A DNA stretch of 64,000 nucleotides from Neoceratodus forsteri (GCA_016271365.2 JADMNL010000022.1:224788501-224852500); one strand, 5' to 3'; positions 46,430 to 57,877 are shown, numbered from the stretch's first letter. Notes: generated from the sequence alone by a model not told the origin. A program made the numbers and translations.

Positions 46430-47960
46430 TAGATTTCAATCCCTAAGAAAGACAATGTGAGCCAGTGGTGAGAGGGTGAAGAATTGAACATATATCACCC
46501 TGTCTAGATTCCAAGGGTAATGTCAGCCTTGCCCAGTGAAGGGTAGACATGGGGGGTGTAGCCCAGAGGGAATGGTCCCTGAATGCCAGTAGATGTTATC
46601 TAGCTGGTGGCTCAGTGGGAGATTGGGGAAGCAGGCTCCAGGCAGGTAAGGCAAGGGAAACAGAAAGGAGAGAGTAAGCAGACAGAGAGGAAGAGAGGAG
46701 AGGGCCATAGTGATAGAGAGGTGGGGGTAGCGATGAGCCAGTGTGGTCTGAGGGAGGGAGAGATAATCAGGCTGACTTGGTGGACAGAGGTGAAAGCAGT
46801 GTGAGGAAGAGGTGGGTTCAGGAGGGAGCAGTACAGAGAGAGAATAGGACTGAGGAGAGAGTTGAGCACGGTATGGAGCAGTGAGGGAAGAATTTATAGT
46901 AAAGGTGAATGGTGGAGTAAGAAAGAGGGAAAAGAAGGTGGTCGAGTGTGGATTTACAGGAGAGAGAGTACCCAACAGGAATTAATTGGGTGGGCCCCTA
47001 GGCAGAAAATTAACAGGAGGGAGAGTACCCAATAGGAATTAGTTGGGCAGGCCCCTTGGCAGAAGTGGGCAGAGGAGCAGCCTATTTAATTAAGGTTGGG
47101 GGTTGGGGGGATGGCTGAAAATTTTCAACTAGGTAACAAGCTGTAAGCACAAAGTTAATTAGTCTATGACATGCAGAAAGAACATGAGCTTTTACATCTA
47201 GCAAATTATAGGGCTGTCTTGTGTAGAAGGACAAGCTGCGTGGTACAATTTCCAGCAGCAAAGGCTGAGAGTTTGTTTTACACCATGCGCTAAGCAGGCA
47301 AGTCTATTTGGGCAGAGAGTACAGGCAGGCAAGTGAGCCCAACAATTATTGCTATTAAAATGAGGCAGAGGTGCTTTAAAATAAGCCTAGAAATACAGCA
47401 CTATCGGCTATACATTGCCTAGGTGCAAAATTAAGAAAATTCTGATTGCACAAAATTAAGTGTGGCTCAGGAATCAGCCAGACTACTCCACAGTCTTAGC
47501 TGGTCAGAGACACCCAGGGAGCTCAGAATTAATTAATGAGTTATAGAGTTTATAAGTCATTAAATGTAGGTGCCTGATTACTTGACAGTCCTGGGAAATT
47601 TACAAATTCAGCAGTTAAGAGACTCAGGGCAAATACAGTGTCTTGTAGTAGGAGCTCCATTGTGGTTTTAGGATAGCGTGGAGACTGCTAGTTGCTCAAG
47701 GCCCCATTAAAGAAAAAAGACACCAAGTTTTAAAAGTGGAACAAAAGACAATGGTGGGTTCTCAGCCACTGTCCAGCTAACGTACCTATTCGGAGCAGAC
47801 GAGTGGGCGTGGGAGCAGCTTCTGGGGGAAGAGTAATCCCTGCTCTAGCCAGGGTTATCCTTGGTTACTAGGGATGTCACAGTCAGTGTGGTCTTAGTGT
47901 TGGTGAAGTAGTAGGATGAACAGAACTGACTTTTTTAGCCTCCAGACAGAGTACTGCTCC
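46430..47960 (-). promoter_or_regulatory. Family B 5' UTR with short tandem repeats
   Basis: Purine-rich on the plus strand to 46960. Two tandem units of about 66 bp follow (46955-47085), each with GAGAGTACCCAAYAGGAATT and GGGCRGGCCCC. A TTTAATTAAGG motif lies near 47092. No ORF1 was recognised. The exact 5' end is uncertain. Confidence 0.5.
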
Positions 47961-47969
47961 ACATATCAC

Positions 47970-48335
47970 CCCGGTAATGCCAGGTGATACATCTAATTAG
48001 CAAATTGAAATGAAAAAAAAAAATATTTCAGATATAAGAAGTGATAGCTGACTACATCTGAAAGTTATTAATTCCAGGTAGTACATTAGTCTATTAATGC
48101 ATTAAACTGTGGAATGGAATTCCTCAGAACTGTCATTCTGCAGTTCATGTGTATTATTCTGCACTTTAGCCAAAAAAATTTTGCAGAACAGGACAAATAG
48201 CCACCAAACATGTTTGGAAGTTTCTGATTTTTGCCAAAAGAGGAAATTCAAAAAATGTCACCAGATTTATGAAATTTTGTGAAAATTCCACAAAAGCAGA
48301 ACTCGCAGCTTCCACCCAGCACTTCTAGTAAGTCC
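47970..48335 (-). repeat. hAT-like element, right inverted arm
   Basis: The reverse complement follows the order of the 40548-41280 arm: a GTGGAATTTTCACAAAATTTC stretch, AGTTCTGAGGAATTCC, then CAGATGTAGTCAGCTATCAC. The family B LINE lies exactly between the two arms. Confidence 0.5.
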
Positions 48336-49045
48336 TTCCCTTCCCTTTGTGTGCTGAAATGAGTTTTTTTTCCCTAAATTTGCTTTTGCTGGTTTTATTA
48401 CTCATGGGGCTCTCAATGTTCACATTTTTTATGGCTTTTCTTGTTCCTACAATGCTTCCTGTCACATGTGACAGTGATGTATCCAGGACCACTGATTCAG
48501 AGAGTAGGAGCTGCTGCAGTTGCAGTATACTGTTATGAGCCTGACAGTCTGGCATCAACTAAATAACTCTGTCTAATGCAAACTTTCTGTTTTCTAGGCA
48601 CGTGTCTAGGTCTAGTCAGCAGAAGTGAATGTTTTGGTTTTAAAGATTTTTGTTTCATCAAATTACACGCAAGCATTGAAAAAGAACAAAAATCATTGAA
48701 GGTCACAGATTCTATAATTTGTGAAGACTCTAGCTGCTTCCATACAGAGTAGCCCACTGAGTTATCCCACAGGCATTTGCCATCTGCAAATGTAGCCTTC
48801 ATTAGAGCTCCTTGGACAAGAGGGTTGCTACAAATCATAGCTCTAGTACGCAAAACTTGACAGAAAAAAACAGCACTAGTTGAATGAATGGACTTGGAAG
48901 CATCCCTGTCACATGGGAGATGGGGCATTGTAGGAACAAGAAGTGCCATACAAATGTGAACATAGAAACCCCCAGGTGCCAAACAAATTACTAGTAATTT
49001 TAGAATAAGCTCTTTTCAGCAAACACAAGGAAGGACTTACTAGAA
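48322..49045. mobile_element. Small inverted-repeat element (MITE-like)
   Basis: The left end CACTTCTAGTAAGTCCTTCC is mirrored at the right end (49045-49014). Inner arms also pair: CTTGTTCCTACAATG at 48438-48460 is mirrored near 48925-48945, as is the GTCACATG phrase. Arms are about 170 bp. The central frame on the minus strand (48982-48533) has no recognisable domain. Confidence 0.6.
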
Positions 49046-49589
49046 GTGCACCTACAAACCAAAACACTCTGCACAGCATTTTTTTTTGTAAATGTTAAAG
49101 ACCTGCTGATGCCAAAAGTGCTACATTGCAGAATCCAAATAAGCATACCCCCAGTAACTCTCATACCAAAAACTAGATTTTTACATTACTTCCTTTTAAA
49201 GTTATTAGCCATTTTGTAACCCTGATTGCACTACATGAGCAATAAAAGCAGGTGTCAGTGAAGAACTACTGATGATGTCATCTAGGGACCTCACAGTCTA
49301 GTGTTCACTGTCAGCAAGCTTATAGGACCTGTTTCTCCAAAGTTGTAAAGATCATGTGCAATGGTTTTCACAAGTAAAACAGACAATTGCCATACTAACT
49401 ATATATGTTAAAGGATTTGTAACGAAGTTGACAAAATTGTATTATTTAATGCCCTTTTAGTGTGGTCCATTTCTCCAGGATATCAGCATGCCTCGTAAGG
49501 GGTCATAATGTGGCAAGACATTATGCTGCATGGCCAAATCGCACTGCCAATACTGTGCTATTTATGCCATGTGGCATAACTGTTTTTTC

Positions 49590-49810
49590 TGTGGGAGTTT
49601 CTGCATCCCACACCCCTTGTTGTGGGGGGCTGCACCCCCAGACCCCCCCACTAAAGATTCTTAACTCCAGGGGGGTCCAACTCAGACAGCGCACAAAGTC
49701 TTTAAAAAAATAACATTTCTGGGACTGGGAATCAAATCCGGTCTCAGACACAGTGCCTAGGTTCCTGTTGCTGTGGCTCTATCCAGTGAGCCATGGCAGC
49801 TGCTCGGTGG
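49590..49810 (-). mobile_element. tRNA-derived SINE, copy 2
   Basis: On the minus strand the A-box-like TGGCTCACTGGATAGAG and the B-box GGATTTGATTCCC lie at normal tRNA spacing. A T-rich stretch and the GC-rich core CCCCCTGGAGTTAAGAATC follow, with GGGGGGG and CCCCCC runs. The core matches the copy at 1800-2090. Confidence 0.7.
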
Positions 49811-50499
49811 AACCCACTCCTAGCAGAGGTCTTATCCTCTGCCTGGGAGTGTGTGAATGGTGCAATACCATGTACAGCAGTATACACAGTGTTGTACCAT
49901 TCACAGTCCTAGACAGCACTATTTCGGGTTAGCTATAATGTTGTACGCTATTAAGCATACAGCATTATGACCCAGTACTGCATGCCTCCAGTCTGCTGAA
50001 GCCATTTGGAGTGCTACTCTACAGTGCCTGTTAGGAAGTTGTACTGCTGCTAGTAATGTAATGTTGGTAACTTCACTGCTGTTTGTCAGCGACTGCTTTA
50101 GAATAAATTTTAACAGGGGCCTTATATGTGTTAATTCCTACTAAAGGTGGAAGTGTTAGCACTGGTAAAATGATCATTGTAATGTAGAGTAGAACATAGA
50201 TGAGTCTGCCCCACCCCCAATGACAAGGAGATGGGATAATTGTTTTAAAGTGCCATTCTTAGAAATCACCTCAATTGAATGATAGGTGTGAATGATCTCA
50301 GCCTTTCACAACATCAGAAACTTATTCAGCCTGCAAACCTTACAACAGTGTGCTAAGCCTATGACCCAGCATCCAGCAATACAGGAAACAAGCATTTGAC
50401 AATGCCAAATGTTGTCTTGCTGGCATTGGCATTGGTAGTGCAGGAGTTAGAGAAATGCATAATATGAATGGCAGTGAAGTATGGAACTGACGTCAACCC

Positions 50500-50830
50500 C
50501 ACCCCACCCTGCAGAGATTGACAGGCACTGAGGTGTGTCTTTGGGTTGTTGGCCATAACACTCATGCCATTTCACCTCACCCTACCCTGCAGAATCTGAC
50601 AAGTGTCGCATTGTGCCTTGGAGTCATCGGGCCTTATGCTCACCCCATTCCATAAGGAAGTACATTGAGATGGGTGCAGTACAGGAGAATGGGGTGAACT
50701 TTGGGGCCGAAGAGTGCAAGGCACACCTTGATGTCTGTCAGTGGCTGCAGGGTGGGGGTGCATGGTGTGAGCACTACAGCCAACAATCCAAAGGAACACC
50801 CCTGACACTTGTCTGTACAGGGTGGGACAC
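50500..50830. repeat. Palindromic pair of ~75-80-bp tandem repeats
   Basis: Two direct units (CACCCTGCAGAGATTGACAG near 50508, CTACCCTGCAGAATCTGACA near 50583) are followed by inverted counterparts near 50700-50830. These contain GTCTGTCAGTGGCTGCAGGG and CCAACAATCC. The arms are about 150 bp with a short centre near 50660. Confidence 0.65.
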
Positions 50831-50925
50831 TATGGTTAGAAACCCTAACGCCCCAAGCATTTGTTGGTATTAGCATTCCAAATTTTTAACATGGCCTATT
50901 TATGACCCCACCTCATGAAAGCATT

Positions 50926-51890
50926 TGGGACTTCTACCCATAAACAGTGGTGCTGTGATTTTGTTAATTTGTCCCAAATGTTGATTTTCCACAGTGACCA
51001 CGCCACTCTGCACCACATGTGTGAAAACACAGTTTGGCCAGGCTGTGAAAAATGACAGCTGCACCATTCACAAGGAGGTATGAAGAGATGGCAATGTTGA
51101 AAATTTGGAGTGAAAATATTAAACATTCTCAAAGTTATGACCATGCATGAAAACTGCACAAGGAATGCTTGTAACACAGACATTTTTTGGAATTCTTTCA
51201 CCAAATGTTTAACATTGGTATTTTGGGACCTCTGCTCATGAACAGTGGCACTATAATTTTCTTAACATGTCCCGGACATTGATTTCCCACAGCAACCGTG
51301 CCATTGTGCGCCGGATGTGCAAGACTGTTTTTTGGGCAGGATGAGAAAAATGGTAGCTGTACTGTTCATAAGGAGGTGTGCAAAAATAGCAATATTGAAA
51401 ATCTGGAGTGAAAATATTAAAAATTCTCGAAGTTACGACTGTGGTGGACACTGCACAATGCATGCTCATAACATAGCCATTTTGTGGAATTCTGTCACCA
51501 AATTTTCAACATAGGCATTTTGGAATCTCTGCTCATGAACTGTGTTACTGAGATTTTCTTATTCTGTTCTGCACAGTGTTTTCCTTCAGCTACTGCACCA
51601 TGGTGAGCCAGATATGTGAAAAAACATTTAGGGCAGGATGTGGAAAATGACAGCTGAACTGCGCATAAGGAGGTGTGAAACAATGGCAATGTTAAAAATC
51701 TGGAGTAAAAATATTAATAATCCTCTAAGTTATGAGCGTGCATGAAAACTGCACAATGCATGCTCGCAAAACATTCATTTTTTGGATTTTTTTTACCAAA
51801 TTTGCAACATAGGCATTTTGGGAGCCCACCTCATGAACAGTGACACTGTCATTTTATTAATCAGTCCCAAAAGGCAATTCAATGCAGTGA
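50926..51890 (+). repeat. Tandem repeat, ~295-bp unit, 3+ copies
   Basis: The phrase TTTTGGGACCTCTGCTCATG and its variants start units near 50926, 51222, 51517 and 51809. Each unit also contains AAGGAGGTRTG, ATTTGGAGTGAAAATATTAA and ACTGCACAATGCATGCT. Copies are diverged by substitutions and show no conserved coding frame. Confidence 0.8.
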
Positions 51891-51985
51891 CCACAAAATC
51901 ACCATTTGGGACTGAATAACAAGATGACAGTGACTGAATTCATGAGGTGGGGTCCCAGGACCCCCATGTTGAAAATTTGGTGCCA
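51780..51985. repeat. Inverted repeat at array end
   Basis: GAGCCCACCTCATGAACAGTG and ATTAATCAGTCCCA near 51815-51875 are mirrored by TGGGACTGAATAAC and CATGAGGTGGGGTCCCAG at 51907-51960. The centre is near 51885. The last array unit is thus followed by a reversed partial unit. Confidence 0.7.
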
Positions 51986-52359
51986 AAATTAGTAAAAATG
52001 GCTGAGATATGCAGCAAAGTTGAAAGAAAAATATTTATGCCATTATACAGCTTACCGGCATTTCTTCAGTTTGCGATCGGCTTTGAAGAGTGCAGACGTG
52101 TTCCTGGTCCACTGAAGATCATCGCACCAGGCTCCAGAGGTAAGTATGGGGTTAGGGGTGTCTGGAGAGGTGGGGTAAGCAGAGGGTGGACACAGATTGG
52201 GGGAGGGGCACCGGTCATGGTGAGGGACCATTTTCTTGTTTTTCAGGGGGGAAAAAAAAAAACAACAAAGACAACACAAGTCAGTTTTCTCATTTTGCAG
52301 GTGTATTTTGGCACACTGAGGTGGGCTCCCAGTGTGCCACCTGTATTTTTTGGGAGGGG

Positions 52360-52580
52360 AACTGAAGCCGATGGGGATTGGGCCCCCCATCAGCACACAT
52401 GTGTGTCTCTGTTGGGGGGGTGCATGATGACGAGGGGGATTGGGCACCCCCTTGGCACACATATTAAATATTAAGAGGCCATTAAGCCAATGGAGATTGG
52501 GCTCCCCCATTGGCAAATTGAATTGGAGAGGGGGCATGCTGACAGGGGGATTAAGCACCCCTGATGTCAACTTGTTGGGG
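52360..52580 (+). repeat. ~60-bp tandem units with G/C hairpin core
   Basis: The core GGGGATTGGGCNCCCCC, flanked by GCCAAT/GGCACA phrases, recurs near 52372, 52432, 52492 and 52548. Each core can fold on itself. The long minus-strand frame here (52891-52052) is a by-product of this GC-rich repeat. Confidence 0.65.
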
Positions 52581-53515
52581 AGTGTGGGAGGCAGACGACG
52601 ACAGCCGCCGCCATGTTTCACTGAAATGTTGCACCAGGGAAGCCACACCCTGCAATGAGGGGGAGCTCCCTCATTGCAGTGGCAAAATTGTTTCAAGTTG
52701 GTGGCACACTTTTGCACTGCTGTCACAGACAGCATGCACTCTAATTCATGCCACAGAGCCCAGCCCAAAAAAGAAGTGTCCCCACTGGCCACAGCATGAC
52801 CACACCTCCAAAACCTGCTATTCCAAGCTACCACAATATGTTGCTTGCGCGTGGGCAAAACAATATAAAAAGGACCACAACAAAAAGGCACGCAGACAAA
52901 ATATTGTCAGGTTTGTTACAAAACCTGAAACACACAAAGTTTTTAAAGCAATGTTTATTGACTCTTGTTGCCTGTTTTACTTGTGAAAACCATTGCACAT
53001 GATCTTTACAACTTGAGAGAAACAGGTCCTATAAGCTTGCTGACAGGGAATACTAGACTGTAAGGTCCCTAAATCAAATCACTCTTTATTTATATAAGGT
53101 GCCTTTCTTAAACCAAGGCGCCTGTACAATATTACATAAAACAATAAATAGTTAAAACAACATTAAAATATTCAGAATTCATTATAGGCTTTACTAAAAA
53201 GGTAGGTTTTCAAAGTTCCTTTAAAACTTTGGACAGTTGAGCAATTTCGCACCTGACGAGGTAGAGAATTCCACAGGGTTGGGGCCATGAAACTAAAAGA
53301 TCTGGCCCCTGAAGTTTTTGAGTGAACCCTGGGAATCTCTAGCAATCCCTCATCAGTGGATCGGAGAGAGCGGGGGGGGACAGTAGGGACAAAGGAGCTC
53401 TTTCAGGTAAGCAGGTCCCTGATCGTGTAGGGCCTTATACAGTAGGTCAGCAAACCGACCTTGAAGGTGATTCACCAGCAAACTGGCAACCAGTGCAGTC
53501 CACAGAGCACAGGCA

Positions 53516-54263
53516 TTATATGACTGGACCTAGAAGAACTGCCACATTCTGCACTAGCTGCAGGTGGTGAATTTCAACCCCCGGTATCCCAAGGTAAAAG
53601 GCACTGCAGTAGTCAAGGCGGGAGGTAACGAAGGTGTGGACCAACGTGGAAAGATCATCTGAAGGAACCAGGTGCTTCACCCGGGCGATGTTCCTCAGAT
53701 AGTGAAAAGAGGTTTTGATAACCGCTGACACCTGAGATTTAAATGTCAGACAGTCATCAAATACAATGCCCAGATTCCGCACCCGGTCTGAGGTAGTCAG
53801 CTGGACACCCCCAAGCCATAAGCCCAAGGGTGATCCAGCTAACAAACCCACCTCCCAACAACCCTGGTCCACAACCAACACCTCAGTTTTTTCCGGGTTC
53901 AACCGCAGCCAACTCACATTCATCCAGTCTTGGATTTCGGCAAGACAGTTGTTAAAGACCGAAATGGCAGCATCCTGACCGGGCACAAAAGACATGTACA
54001 GCTGTGTATCATCTACATAGCAGTGAAAACCCAGACTGTACCACCTAATGATCACTCCCAATGGCAGCATATACACTGCAAACAACATGGGTGCCAAAAT
54101 GGAACCCTGCAGTACCCCGAAGGATAGGGAGACTGATGCCGAGGGAAAAAATCCCAGACACCACTCTCTGAGTCCTACCCTCGAGGTAAGAATGAAACCA
54201 CCTGAGGACTGTATCAGACAGTCCACAAACATTCCAATAGCACACCATGGTCCACAGTGTCAA
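53516..54263 (-). pseudogene. Family D ORF2 RT palm and thumb
   Basis: The 239-residue frame has GVLQGSILAPMLFAVYMLPLG, the polymerase box as YVDDTQLYMSF, WLRLNPEKTEVLVV, and the thumb FKSQVSAVIKTSFHYLRNI, LVHTFVTSRLDYCSAFYLGI. A second frame overlaps its 5' end and contains [20 protein letters not shown]. The two frames together show one frameshift just upstream of the palm. Confidence 0.85.
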
Positions 54264-54332
54264 ATGCTACAGAGAGATCAAGAAGGACCAAGATGGAAAA
54301 GGTCCTCCGATCTCTCGCTATTAGGAGGTCAT

Positions 54333-55100
54333 TTAGTACCCAAACAAGTGCTGTTCGGTACTATGCCTTTTCCTAAATCCAGACTGGACAGAATCATAGA
54401 CATTGTTGTTGGTCAAATGCTCATCCAACTGCGATGCAACCACCTTCTCAATAACTTTACCCACAAAGGGTAAGTTAGAAACAGGCTTGTAGTTTGCCAG
54501 ACAGTCCGGGTCCAAGGAGGGCTTTTTAAGAAGTGGCTGAACCACAGCCTCCTTAAGAGGATCTGGAAAATTCCCCCACTCCAAGGACCTGCAGACTATC
54601 ATAGCAAGGACTGGGCCGATTTTATCCACACAACCCACTAAGAGACGTGTGGGGCCCGGGTCCAAACCACAGTTGGTCGGACACAGTGATTGGATGATCA
54701 TCACAATGTCATTGATTGTGGGGAGGCTGAAGTCAGACCACACAAACTGGGTGTCCGACATCTCCTGCTGACTATCACAACTCCCATCAGAGAGGGTTAA
54801 GCGGACATCAGATCTGATTTTGGCAACCTTACCTGCAAAGAAGAGAGCAAACTCCTCACACCGTTCTTGAGAAAAAGCTCTTCTGGGCTGAAGACAGATT
54901 AGACTGCACAATCTGTCCACAATCCAGAAGAGCTGAGCTGGTCTATTTTGTGCAGCCGCAATCTCTCTGGACAGGAATTCTGCCTTCTTACAAGAGATTG
55001 CAGATTGATAGACCACATAGTGGTTCATCATGCTAAGTTTGTCACCATCCAGACCCGATCTCCACCAGTACCTCTCCAACCTTCGTCCAACTCTCCTCAA
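54333..55100 (-). pseudogene. Family D ORF2 RT fingers
   Basis: A 256-residue frame. The linker LSREIAAAQNRPAQLFWIVDRL leads to CEEFALFFAGKVAKI. The RT fingers follow: VVQPLLKKPSLDPDCLANYKPV, LPFVGKVIEKVVASQL and [15 protein letters not shown]. It is collinear with the palm frame downstream and is interrupted between 54333 and 54263. Confidence 0.85.
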
Positions 55101-55105
55101 CTCCC

Positions 55106-55860
55106 TCAGAGTCTCATCAAACCAAGGAGACCTGGGGCAAAGAGTGAGAGGATGAATACGCGAACAGGAGCAATGGAATCCAGGGTCCCTGCCACTGCCT
55201 TATTATAGGCAGGTACCAGCTCTTCTGGATCCATGCAATCTCTCAGTAAGCCTGATAGGTCCAGCACCGCCATCAGGTCATCTGGGAAAACACCCCTTAA
55301 AGGGTGGTACCGGACCATTTCCATAGGGGCTGACCTACTAGGGGTGGCCTCAAAACTGAACCCAATGGAGTGATGGTCTGACTATCTGACTGGTTCCACC
55401 ACCAAGTCAGATATCTCCATCCCCAGAAGGAACACCAAATCCAATGAATGACCACCAATATGGGTCGAGGAGGAAATAACCTGTGTGAAGCCAAGTGAAA
55501 TCATTAACTGGAGGAAGTCTTGACCAAAATGTGAGAGTTCATCGTCGACCCAGGCATTGAAGTCCCCCCGAACCAACCATCTGGGGGACCCCAATGTCAA
55601 GTCGACAATGAAGTCTGCGACTTCCCACAGGAAAACATTCTCATCACCTGGTGGACGGTATACAAGAAGTATCCTGCACCCCACACCCTCGCCTAAGATA
55701 CATTCAAAGGATTTGGTAGTTCCCACTGGTACCTCCACTAGGCCCAGTTCTGTTCTAAAGCAGATAGCAACACCCCCGCCCCTACAATCCACCCTCAGGC
55801 GGTGTATCACTGAGTACCCGCTGGAACTGCTGCCGCAAAAACTGGTCCAGCATTCTTATC
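55106..55860 (-). pseudogene. Family D ORF2 AP endonuclease
   Basis: The frame 55810-55382 has CRGGGVAICFRTELGL, KSFECILGEG, LVYRPPGDENVFL, LVRGDFNAWVDD (GDFN box) and GGHSLDLVFLLG. The SDHHSIGF box follows near 55380 after a stop. The ETWL region near 55870 is degenerate. The endonuclease is otherwise complete in order. Confidence 0.85.
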
Positions 55861-55899
55861 CAGCCAGGTCTCAGTGATGCATGCCAGGTCAGATGACCC

Positions 55900-57877
55900 A
55901 GCAAAATCAGCTATAATAGCCATCTTGTTTTTAATAGACCTGGAATTGCACAACACCACCCGAGTAGGATGACCATGCTACCTGCTGACTATAATCAGAA
56001 CCCTTGGGTATGGACACCAGACAGGGAGGTCCCCTTTCCTGGGCCCATTTCGCCCCAGGTCATCTCCTTGTCCCCACTATCCCTATCCGCTCACTCCTTT
56101 CCATTCCCCCTCCAGACCCAGCCCTCATCCTCCTCCTTCTTTCAACAATCCCCAGAGCCCTACACCATCTATAAACCTCCGGTGGTAAGGGGGGATAAGA
56201 AAAAGGATGAAGGTCCCTGAGCCTGGAGGGGGAATAATACCCGACTGTCCTAGTGTTATTCCAACACATAATTAACACAACAGGTAAACAATCCTAAAAA
56301 AATAACCCACCTCTTAAAGCTTAAATAAATACAAAGCTCTTTATAATGAAAAATAAAATACAATTTAACCAAACCTCAGACCTCACCCCCCAAACCAAAC
56401 AAAGAAATATAATCAAAAACAAAACACTAACTAAATTCCCCCTCCCCACCCAGTCCTCACATCACTGGGGAAGAGAGATAAAACAATATACTCTAAAGTA
56501 ATTAATTAATTGATCAATTGATTCCCTCCCCGCCCAGTCCTCTCACCACTGGGAAGAGAGGAAAATACTCCCAATATCAAACAATAACATAAACTATAAA
56601 TCTAAAAATAACTGGATACAGAGTCCTTTCACCACCCAAATATCCAGATAATAAAAATAAAATATTATAAACCAATTCCTTTAATCCAAACAAAATATCT
56701 ATAACTTAAAAAGGGCTAAAGTCTGAAGTCAAATGTTCACCGTAGTTTCACCAAGCTCTAGGTTGACCAGTAACCAGTTCACCCCTCTCACAGGTGAAAA
56801 CCAGTTCAATACTGCAGACCGCTCTTATTAAACTCAAAATAAGTCAGAAATTTATCTCTCCAAAAAATAGTTCAAGTTTTCAAATGAGCTCCCACTTTCA
56901 CTTGAAAAGCAACAGACCTCAAGCAGAAGTCTCATATTCAAATAAATAGGAGCAGTCTGTAATTAAAGTTCACTGTGCAAACCTACAGAGCAGGGAAGAT
57001 CCAAAAATCAAATATCCAACTAAATTTAAAAACTCACGATTGGGACCAGATACAATGGAGCAGAGAAAATCAGTCCAGGATACCCAGAGAATAACAGTTC
57101 ACTTCCTTCACACAGCCAGGAGACAAAAGTTTGATTCTTCATACAACCAGCTAGTTCATAGCAGACATCACTTCCAAAACCAAATGTTCCACGGCTTCAG
57201 GGAGATCCCCACCCCAACCCAGTCCCTCTTTCTAAATCAGCTCACCGCACCGGCTGCCCGCCAACTGCTGAGCAGTGAACGCGAAAGAGACGAAGGTACA
57301 ACCACCCTACAGCAGCTGCACCATGGCTCACCACTGGCTCGAGGTCAGAGCCAGGCAAGGATCTCCCCCTAGTCCACCAGGACTCCCTCAAATTCAAGGC
57401 AGCAAAACACTCCAAACTCCCGGCCACTTGTCGAAACCTCCTCCAAGTTCAATGCAGCAAAGAAGGCACTCCTCACCACTCGCTCACCTCGCTGCTCACC
57501 CAGGCATACCCAGTTGTATCACGTTGCTCCTTAGTCCACCTCAGACCACTTCCTCAATCCAACTCCGGGCTCCACTCACTCCACTCTCTGCTCCAGTTTC
57601 TGGTTCAGTTCCGGATTCCTAACAGCCTCGGTCCCTAAACACGGTTCCAAATATGGAAACAAATAGTAAAATTAACCATATAAAATAAAAAACTAAACTA
57701 ATTAAATGAACGAACAAACGAACGAACGATAACAGATTAAAGCAAACAAAAATAACTACTGAAATAGACTTGAAAACAAAACTCTAACTCCCACTCCTGA
57801 GGGCTAGCCCAGCATGGCCGCCATCTTGCCACTCAGCCCCTAATCAAAGCCACTTGGGAATCACATACAGTTTCCAC
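55900..57877 (-). promoter_or_regulatory. Family D 5' region with YY1-type site
   Basis: About 50 nt from the 5' end on the minus strand lies CAAGATGGCGGCC (57828-57816), a perfect YY1-type site. The 5' UTR is rich in CCACC/CTCC runs on the plus strand and contains an AACG microsatellite at 57712-57729. No ORF1 was recognised. Short frames at 57427-57242 and 56278-56060 on the minus strand have no domain. Confidence 0.55.

Larger units (their letters stand above)
41281..47960 (-). mobile_element. Family B LINE, near full length, nested
   Basis: Read on the minus strand: a 5' UTR of about 1.5 kb (47960-46430), a 2A-like GNIHPNAGP peptide (46327-46301), endonuclease parts (46399-46064, 44679-44470), RT linker and palm, C-terminus (41962-41669) and the 3' end at 41281. 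It is interrupted by a CR1 (44683-45990) and a LINE 3' end (43356-43845). RT frames are broken. It is the reference copy for the family B fragments at 2400, 13310, 23978 and 34911. Confidence 0.82.
53075..57877 (-). mobile_element. Family D LINE, near full length
   Basis: It is flanked by the 9-bp direct repeats TCCCTAAAT (53066-53074) and TCCCTAGAT (57878-57886). The undisrupted inverted arm at 49280 shows the empty site as a single copy. The 3' end begins CACTCTTTATTTATATAAGG on the plus strand. The minus strand carries an RT, an endonuclease and a 5' region of about 1.9 kb. The residues place it in the CR1/L2 group. Frameshifts and stops make it inactive. Confidence 0.85.

Noticed and set aside
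50985..51010. CACAGTG heptamers in the 295-bp array
   Set aside because: They recur as part of the tandem unit and have no nonamer or coding end.
52052..52891. A 279-residue minus-strand frame rich in Pro, Cys and His
   Set aside because: It runs through the GC-rich tandem hairpin units of the foldback element. Cys and His are scattered without zinc-finger spacing, and no similarity to a transposase could be seen.
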